From Leptodactylus fallax (lineage: Eukaryota; Chordata; Amphibia; Anura; Leptodactylidae): a stretch of 64,000 nucleotides of DNA. Numbering within the stretch: the stretch's first letter is position 1; every line of letters begins with the position of its first letter. The position numbers were made by a program, and so were the translations under genes. Positions 57,361 to 64,000 of the stretch are shown here, one piece after another. The DNA lies in the NCBI GenBank assembly GCA_947044405.1, contig CAMRHE010000115.1, positions 4,092,001 to 4,156,000 on the forward strand, read 5' to 3'. The notes under the pieces were generated by a model. That model was given only the letters and a program-made list of their open reading frames with translations, was not told the DNA's origin and ran no database searches.

Positions 57361-57884
57361 GTACTGCTAGTGAAATTGGGTCACATCCCAAGCCTAGAGC
57401 GACAAACAAATTATCAGAAGGTGTTTGCATGACACTGGATTAGGCTTTACCTACCTGGAACAAAATGTATGCTCTATCCATGTCTAAAATGTATCCTCTA
57501 TCAAGTTCTGATCAGTTGGTTCCACATCTTAGTGCAGTACTTCAGCTACCTCTGACGCTCCTATTAAAGTGAATGAGAGCAGGGGTGCTCTGTATCCACT
57601 TCAGCTCAGATCCCCACCGATCAGAAATTTATACGTTGCTTTTCTCCAAATACCATTGTCTTTAGAAAATACCTAAGTGGTATACTTGTTCTGCAGCAAG
57701 GTTTAGGTAATTGGCACACACCAAAGTATGTGTGAATGCCAGAATCAGAGATTTACTTGCAGAACATTGCCCAGAGTACTCTAGCTAAACTTCTTTTGCA
57801 TCCCGGTGCCATCTCTTCCCCAGGAAATTGCACACGTATACTCAGTCATCCACGTGATCTAAATAAAAATGTAATTCAACAGAC
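57361..57884. other. No clear feature; MITE scrap near 57540-57640
   Basis: TTCAGCTCAGATCCCCACCG and GATCAGAAATTTATACG recall the 11628 MITE family. The rest lies between two Tc1 relics and may be decayed transposon sequence. Confidence 0.35.
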
Positions 57885-58258
57885 CAGGTCATCTTCTTCA
57901 GTAGACATTGGTCATCGGGAATCAGACCTGTCTGTAGATATGCAGCTACATATGTAGCAATCTGCAATGCTCTGTGTGTTCTGACACCTTTCTATCATAA
58001 CCAGCAGTATGTTTTTCAGCAATTTTCACTACAGTGGTCCTTCTGTGGAATTGGACCAGATGGGCTACACTTTGCTCCCTATCGGCATCAATAAACTTTA
58101 GTTAACCATGTTCCTGTCGCTGGTTCACCAGTTATCCTTCCTTGGGCAACTGGTGAACCTTTTATAGCTCTTTTGGAGATGCTTTGACCCATATATCTTA
58201 GTCATTACAATTTGGCACATATCGCAATCACTCAGATCCTTACATTTGCCCATTTTCC
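57885..58258 (-). pseudogene. Tc1-like transposase relic, N-terminal region
   Basis: On the minus strand the sequence starts ATGGGCAAATGTAAGGATCT (58258 downward) and reads MGKCKDLSD, like the MGKRKDLSEFDKGQIVMARR start of a Tc1-type family widespread in fish and amphibians. Later traces match the linker (HGRPRLID) and the second helix-turn-helix (KVSEHTVHRSLLRMGL) near 57900-57990. Several stops and indels show it is dead. No catalytic block is visible. Confidence 0.75.
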
Positions 58259-58861
58259 AGCTTCCTACACATCAGCGTAAAAAACTGACTGGTCATCTGC
58301 TGTCTTATATGCTGCCCCATACACACACCATTGTCACAATATAATCAGTGCTATTCACTTCACCTATCTCTATCATCAGTAATATAGTCAAAAACAAGAC
58401 CGATGCTGTGGTGCACTGTGGGAGCAAGCAACATCTGATGGCGCCATTCATTATTACATGTATATTAATCATCCCATGCATCATCTCTTTAGAAAAAATT
58501 TTCTAAGTGTTTTTATATTATGCTGCCCAGAATGAAATTTTTTAATTTACTGCAGGATTTGCACTTGTGGAAATATCATGTCTGCTCCCAACGCTCTTGA
58601 AAACTCTTCAATAATTATCTTCAAGGACTGTATCTTAACGAAGTAGATTTTGCAGATTGCAAGAAGATCATCCAAATAACAACTTGATTGAAAACATTAG
58701 TTTTCATGGCTGGGCTGTCGCTTCAGTGCAAGAGTAATAATCACAATACCTGTAGAATCCACATCCATAACAAGCTCTGGATATAAGTGACATACTCACC
58801 AGGGTTCTTCATTTTTGCAAATATGTACTTGGAAGATTCTGAAGGAAAGTATATTCGTAAC
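58259..58861. other. No recognised feature
   Basis: A+T-rich. It may include the decayed outer end of the minus-strand Tc1 relic. Confidence 0.4.
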
Positions 58862-59330
58862 TTAACCCCTTGTCAACAATCTCCATAATAGTACGGAGGA
58901 TTTTGACACTTTAAATATGTCACCCACTCAGCAGCTGAACAGGCGCCTTAGCCGCTGGGTCTCTGCTGTATTACACAGCGTAGACCCAACGTCTTTAATC
59001 GTGGGTATTAACCCTTCATATGCCTTGTTTAAATGTGACCAAGGCATCTAAACACCGGTGATGGGTGGGCACCGTCATGTTCGTCTGGATTGCCATCCAA
59101 CAGAGTGAAATCCGGGGTTGGTGATCAGCCATTGAAGACTTCCAAGCCTGGCATTACTATGATTTTATTACTTGTAATAGAAATGATTGGACATTATAGT
59201 ATACTGCAATACAATAGTATTATACTTTATAGTTTATTGTACTAGTGGTCAAATCCCCTAGCGCCTTTTTTGTATAGTGTGCGGATTTAAATAAAAAAAT
59301 CAAAGATGAAGCACTTGGAGTGCCGCAGAA
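58862..59330. repeat. Repeat starting TTAACCCCTTGTC with palindromic GCTGGGTCTC arms
   Basis: CGCTGGGTCTCTGCTGTATT is followed by ACACAGCGTAGACCCAACG, forming a hairpin near 58955-58995. The CTTAACCCCTT start is typical of an anuran repeat type, but I cannot place the right end. Confidence 0.45.
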
Positions 59331-59659
59331 TAATTGTAAGGCGGACTACCCCTATACCACAAACCATAACACAGAAGTACTGCCACAAGATGCTACTGGA
59401 CACATGTGTTTACTGCTATTTCCCGTGACACACCTGTACTTTCCCATTAGAAGCAATGAAAGTACATGTGCAATCTTCACTTAGTGGTAAATGTCCAGGA
59501 GCGCTGTGTGGCAGCATCCTTATGGTGGTGAAACACTATGTATCTGGATTCAGCTATAGCTGCTTTTAGTCCTAGTCCACTAGTACTTTCATTTCAATGT
59601 AAGGCTGTGTTCACATGCATTTTCATTGGAAAACTGCCTGCTTTTTTGTGCAAAACACA
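59331..59659. other. No recognised feature
   Basis: A lone MITE-like start AAGGCTGTGTTCACATGC lies at about 59602. Confidence 0.4.
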
Positions 59660-60310
59660 CTGTCATACAGAATAATGTCACATAGTGGCCCCTTCACACA
59701 GTATAATGATCCATAGTGGCCACTTCATACAGTATAATGTCCCATAGTGACTTTTCCTTGTGGTATAATGTCCCATAACAGTCCCTCCAGGTGGTATAAT
59801 GACACCTCTTGTGTCATCCCCTCTACCTCACAGATTGTAAGCTCTTGCGAGCGTGGTCCTCAGTCCGAGTGTGTGAATTGAATATTTCTTTGTAATGTAT
59901 CTTTTTTGTCAGTACTTGAACCATACAAATTGTACAGTGCTGCGAAATATGTTGGCGCTATATAAATAAAAAATTATTATTATTATTAATGTCCCATAGT
60001 GGCCCCTTCATACAGTATAATGTCCCACAGTGACCTATCCATGTGGTATAATGTCCCATAGTGGCCCCTTCACAAAGGATAATGTCTCACAGTGGCCCCT
60101 TTACACGGTATAATGTCCCACAGTGGCCCCTTTACACGGTGTAATGTCCCATAGTTGTCTCTCCACACAGCGGCCCCTCTACACAGTAAAATGTCCAGTA
60201 GTGGCCCCTGCACACAGTATAATATCCCATCTTGTCCCTTCGTATGGTATAATGTCCCATAGAGGCCTCTCCACACAGTATAATGTCCCATAGTGGACTC
60301 TCCACACAGT
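59660..60310 (-). repeat. Composite repeat copy D: minisatellite part
   Basis: Diverged ~31-bp units of the type CACAGTATAATGTCCCATAG and TGGCCCCTTCA, before and after a LINE/SINE-type tail inserted at about 59815-59998. On the minus strand it is the same array type as in the hAT element. Confidence 0.82.
59815..59998 (+). mobile_element. LINE/SINE 3' tail inserted in a minisatellite
   Basis: GATTGTAAGCTCTTGCGAGC, CTTTGTAATGTATC and TGTTGGCGCTATATAAATAA are the tail, ending in ATT repeats. It splits the ~31-bp array of composite copy D, so it arrived after that array formed. Confidence 0.75.
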
Positions 60311-60388
60311 ACAGAATCCCTACAAATTTTCCAAAAACTTGGGGTTCAGCCAAACCCGAAATTTTTGTGGTTCACCACTAACAAGCTA

Positions 60389-60725
60389 TTATTATACTCT
60401 GGGGTCTCTTCAGACCCCAGAGTATAATAAGTAGAGGGCCAGGAGAGGTGATCAAACATAAAAAAACAATGTTACTCACCTCTCCTGCGCTCCGGAGCGA
60501 CTCCCTGTGCTCTTCAGCGTGTCTGCCTGATGTCTCAGGGGTTGGTGATGCTGACATAACCCCTGAGACCCTATCAGTGGTCTCTGACGTCAGGCAGAAG
60601 CACCAAAGAAAACAGGGAGTCGCTCCAGAGAGATGAGTAACATTGTTTTTTTTATGTTTGATCACCTTTCCTGGCCCTCCGTTTATTATACTCTGGGATC
60701 TGAATAGACTGCAGAGTATAATAAT
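60389..60725. repeat. Composite repeat copy D: inverted-repeat core with hairpin ends
   Basis: The left hairpin at 60389-60430 has 19-bp arms (TTATTATACTCTGGGGTCT) around CTTC. The right one at 60683-60725 has the same arms with a few mismatches around GAAT. The core is a large palindrome: GGTGATCAAACATAAAAAAA at left is mirrored by TTTTTTTATGTTTGATCACC at right, and TGCCTGATGTCTCAGGGG is mirrored around 60556-60600. This is the best-preserved fully symmetrical copy. Confidence 0.85.
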
Positions 60726-60789
60726 AGCAGTTTCATTTCGGACGTGTTTGTTTCGAACATCCAAGTGCTGCCCTATCAGGGACTCGAAT

Positions 60790-61080
60790 TGCTGGGCCAG
60801 GGAAATATGCTGGAGGTTGCTTTAGGGGGTCTAAAAGTAAAAAAATGTAAACTTTTAAAAAATATAAAAAAATATATAAAATTTAAAATCACCCCCACCC
60901 CCTTTCCTTAGACCAAAAACAAAAATAAATAAAGTCAAACAAATACCAATTACATTAGGCCTCCCTTTGTCCAAAAATGCCTTGACTATAAACATATAAA
61001 AATAGTTCTCCCGTATGGTGAGCATCATAGCGGGCAAAAAAATCAAAATGGCCAAATTGCTGATGGCCATAAAATTTGCT
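60790..61080 (-). repeat. Long interspersed repeat family, fragment 5
   Basis: On the minus strand, AAGGCATTTTTGGACAAAGG, CACCATACGGGAGAACTA and AAAGGGGGTGGGGGTGATT match the central part of the copy at 49000-50610. Confidence 0.6.
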
Positions 61081-61134
61081 CCACAAACTGAGACTCCTTA
61101 CACAGTTCTGCACATGAAAATCTACATAAGTTAC

Positions 61135-61475
61135 AGGTGTCACACATTTATACTCGCCTTCCCTCACCTCTTTTGGGCCTCCTGGCAGCATTTGGCATTC
61201 TCTTAGTGAAGTCATATGCCCAGGTTCACCACTGAGGCCTGTGATTGGGCCAGCGCAGTCACATGGGCATGCCGAGCACCATGCCCCCATGTCACCGCTG
61301 AAGCCCTTTCACAGGCCTCACTGGTGACCCCGGGTGCAATCACTGAGAAGACTGAGAGAGAGCGTCAGATGCTGCAAGGAGGACCAAAAGACATGAGGGA
61401 AGGTGAGTATAAATGTTTTTTATTTTTTACACCTCCCCTGGGTCTCCACCTAATATACTCTGGGGTCTGAACCCA
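61135..61475 (+). repeat. Composite repeat copy E: core
   Basis: The left edge CACCTCTTTTGGGCCTCC and right edge GGAGGACCAAAAGACATGAG are inverted partners. The right end carries half of the terminal hairpin (ATATACTCTGGGGTCTGAA). Internal blocks match copies A and F. Tandem units that may be its minisatellite follow at 61800-61960. Confidence 0.7.
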
Positions 61476-62666
61476 AAACAAAATGAATCTTGGGAGGTAC
61501 AACCATCTCTAGTTATAACATTACAAAAGCCAAATAAATTTGGTATTGGCGTAATTGTACCAACCAATGGAATATAGCTCACGTTCCATTTTTTCTGTGA
61601 ACACCATAAAAACAAAATCCACTAGAAAATTGTGCAAATGCAATATTTCTAATTTTTACCTTATTCTGATTTTTTTCCAGCTTCCCAGTATATCATACAG
61701 AATATTAAACGGTACTATTATGAAGTCCCAGGTGTGAACCCACCCAGGTATCATGGGCTACATCTCACTAATTAGGACACCCCCCCCACTGGCAGATCAA
61801 AATAGCTCCTTATTTGTCCCCCACATAGTATAACACCCCCTTTTTTTGCCCCCCATACAAATCGATACATGTCCCCCTTTTTTTTGGCCAACAACACGAT
61901 ACATGATCCTCTTTTTCTGGCTCCACACAATATATAACCCCCTTTTGAACAAAGAAGGCCACTACTTTACCACCTTGTGCCTTCCTTATCACATGCACAC
62001 ACAGATCTACCATGCAAACAGCACCACATAATAACATGAAAATATAAAAAAAATGCAAGATTCATCCACCTTGGACAGTGGCATAACTAAAGTCCTTTGG
62101 GCCCAGGTGCAAACTTTGAACAGGACCCCTTACTCCATCTCTATGGCTTATTCTTCATAATGGCATTTATGGGAGCTGCATACTGTAGGGATAGCTATAG
62201 TATTGGCAATCACAGTTATCAAGAATATGGTGAGTAAGCAGCGCAGTGTTTGGCATGTAAATGAGGCAGGGAATTGCATGCTCTGTGAAACAGCTGATCT
62301 CCGGGGTCCTGACAGTCTGGCCCTGCCGATCTAAAATTGATGGCCCATCTTAATACATGAATAAAAGTGGAAACTACTAGTTTTTCTGTCATTTTCCCTC
62401 AATATTTTTACTTGTCCTTTATAATGCCACAAGACAAATTAGTAAAATAATCAACATAAATTAAATTAATTTATAACATATAGATGGAGCAGGGGATTCA
62501 GTTTATAAGGTTTGAGATTTATAGTGAATGAAAGTGATTTACATATTAGAAAATCAATAGAGAATAGAGTTTTTAAAGATTTGTTTATAGCTAAATATGG
62601 AAAATCAATGAGAGTAATCATGTAGGAAGTCTACTATTTACATGAACATACATACCTATATATTCT
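61476..62666. other. Mostly unrecognised
   Basis: Contains the decayed tandem units at 61800-61960 and a scrap of the 11628 MITE family near 62285-62350 (GGCCCTGCCGATCTAAAATTG). The remainder is A+T-rich unique sequence. Confidence 0.4.
61800..61960 (+). repeat. Decayed tandem units downstream of composite repeat copy E
   Basis: Loose ~35-bp units with CCCCACATAGTATAACACC and CCACACAATATATAACCCC, similar to the tandem part of copy A at 3010-3370. Too diverged for exact unit boundaries. Confidence 0.5.
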
Positions 62667-62850
62667 CTGTTAGGCTGGGTTCACATCCATTGTAGACTCT
62701 GCTGCAAAAAACGCCAAAAATGGGAGGACACCCACGGACCTCATTATAGTCAATGGAGTCCGCTGGTGTCCATGTGTAACTGCTGTTTTAGTGGACTGGC
62801 TCTCTGTCGTTCAGGTTCCATGGTGGAGAGCCCGGAACATATGTGAACAT
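62667..62850. mobile_element. MITE fragment of the GGTTCACA family
   Basis: It starts TTAGGCTGGGTTCACATCC, with GTCAATGGAGTCCGCTGG inside. The right end is lost near 62850. Confidence 0.6.
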
Positions 62851-62869
62851 ACATATGTAAGTAGTCTCA

Positions 62870-63028
62870 TAGATTGCAAGCTCTTGCGAGCAGGGCCCTC
62901 AATCCCATTGTGTAAATTGACTACTCTATTTCTCTGTAATGTATCTTTTTGTCTGTACTTGAACCCTACAAATTGTAAAGTGCTGCGGAATATGTTGGCG
63001 CTATATAAATAAAATGTATTATTATTAT
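62870..63028 (+). mobile_element. LINE/SINE-type 3' tail
   Basis: ATTGCAAGCTCTTGCGAGC, AATGTATCTTTTTGTCTG and GCGCTATATAAATAAAATG form a clean tail closely matching 59815-59998. Only the tail is present, consistent with 5' truncation. Confidence 0.75.
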
Positions 63029-63246
63029 CACTCCCCATCTCACTCTTGGATTCAGGTGTGTAAGCAGAATTTTGTAAAGGGAGGTTCTCAGCTATGAACA
63101 GGGACACACACATATACACATTGTGACAACCCTACAGTATTTATATATACTTTCATATTATATATACACCATGGGCACCATGGCACCAAATTTTCTTCTA
63201 TTAAGCGTCAGGACTAAATACTTATGGCACACCGTGTGTATATATG

Positions 63247-63607
63247 TGAGCGACACACTGGGGAGCCATCACATACGACAATTGGTCACTCCTAGTAGAG
63301 ATGCAAGAGACACTTACAGCTTAGCAATATGTGCAGGACATCCTGCGGCCACGTGTTGCCTCTCATGGCAGGGCTTTCAGCAGGATAATGCTCACCCATA
63401 CACAACAAGGGTTTCGCAGTAATGTCTCTGCCAGATTGCAACACTTCCTTGGCCTGCCTGATTGCCAAATTTATGGCCAAGTGAGCATTTGTACGACCAT
63501 CTGGGAAGCCAGCACAGCTGTAACATCTGTAGGCAAATCTGTATGCTTCCATGCCCAACTAAATATCATCTTGTATCCAGGCTAGAGGTGGCCCGACAGG
63601 TTACTAG
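63247..63607 (+). pseudogene. Tc1-like transposase relic, C-terminal half
   Basis: Across two frames the plus strand encodes WGAITYDNWS at about 63262, then QQDNAHPYTTRVSQ (second catalytic Asp block) near 63381-63420, a PNLWPSEHLYDHLG stretch that keeps the catalytic Glu block near 63462-63505, and NLYASMPN followed by ARGGPTGY and a stop at 63605-63607. At least one frameshift and one in-frame stop (after MPN) break it. It is from the same lineage as the split relic at 34180-37330 and has the canonical Tc1 end GGxTGY. Confidence 0.82.
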
Positions 63608-64000
63608 AGCCTCCTGTCATTTGTACAACTCTATATGCAATTATTCTGTCATACCAATAATGAAATCCTGCTTATATTATGCTTCCCCCCTCCGGAGTGC
63701 TACACAAACATCTCTAGTGTTGTTTCTATCTTATCAAGCCTCCCACGCCTCACATGTATTCAGTAAAACACCTAAGTTTCAGGCCTCAACATTTGCATTT
63801 CTTTTATTATGTATGTGTCTTTCCGTTACTGTAATAATAAACAATTCCTTGCAACATTTAATGTTGAGGCACGAACTGCCAGGCTCGCAGAATCGGGCAC
63901 ATCACGCACGCACAGCATTAACTCCTTCAATCCATGACTGGATTTAGATTTGTGCATTTTAGGAAACAATGAATGACTAATTTCGGAGAGAGTGTTTAAG
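63608..64000. other. No recognised feature
   Basis: Sequence after the Tc1 transposase stop. It probably includes the rest of that transposon's 3' side, but no terminal repeat is visible before the window ends. Confidence 0.4.

Noticed and set aside
63462..63947. A 161-codon forward open frame
   Set aside because: Only its first part matches a Tc1 transposase. After a frameshift the true transposase frame is another one, ending at 63607, so the long frame is fortuitous.

Overview
The window is eukaryotic, non-coding DNA dominated by transposable elements. It is A+T-rich, has no dense run of long ORFs and no operon structure. It carries many short palindromic repeats beginning TTAAAGG, a tRNA-type SINE, a Penelope-like retroelement remnant and several lineages of Tc1-like transposons. 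This mixture points to a vertebrate, most likely an anuran amphibian. That is inference: the TTAAAGG-ended MITEs resemble the T2/Kolobok-type MITEs described from Xenopus. I see no host protein-coding exon, rRNA or tRNA gene that I can support. The window looks like an intergenic desert or a very long intron.

The only intact gene is a Tc1-like DD34E transposase (21293-22315, minus). It lies inside a complete 1.65-kb transposon (21063-22715) with about 210-bp inverted repeats, each carrying an outer and an inner direct-repeat motif. At least six other Tc1/mariner-type relics lie at 24082-24340, 34180-37330 (split), 41023-41254 (MITE), 53139-53570, 57006-57360 with 57885-58258, and 63247-63607. 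A decayed Penelope-like reverse transcriptase occupies 53830-54900 (minus).

Layout: 0-1 kb has a possible LTR and a foldback. 2.5-4.7 kb has hairpin/minisatellite repeat copy A and a TA-flanked element. 5.8-7.2 kb and 11-16.8 kb hold MITE clusters. 9.3-9.6 kb holds a near-perfect foldback. 17.2 kb has a SINE. 21-22.7 kb has the intact Tc1 element. 23.6-31.5 kb has MITEs, two copies of a long anuran-type repeat, a roughly 60-bp minisatellite and copy B. 32-37.3 kb has MITEs and a 2.16-kb hAT element (34760-36919) inserted into a Tc1 relic. 38.7-41.3 kb has a minisatellite and abutting MITEs. 44.6-50.6 kb has MITEs, copy F, a minisatellite with an inverted block, and a long repeat. 51-56 kb has MITEs, a Tc1 relic, the Penelope relic and a 20-bp minisatellite. 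57-63.6 kb has Tc1 relics, copies D and E, and LINE/SINE tails.

The most interesting structure is a composite repeat family: an inverted-repeat core bounded by perfect or near-perfect hairpins, joined to a variable array of about 31-bp units. It occurs about six times here, once as cargo inside the hAT element. Between the repeats are unique A+T-rich stretches (about 10.3-10.7, 15.4-15.83, 18.65-19.1, 25.5-26.0 and 43.5-43.9 kb) that read like conserved non-coding elements. Only alignment can test that.
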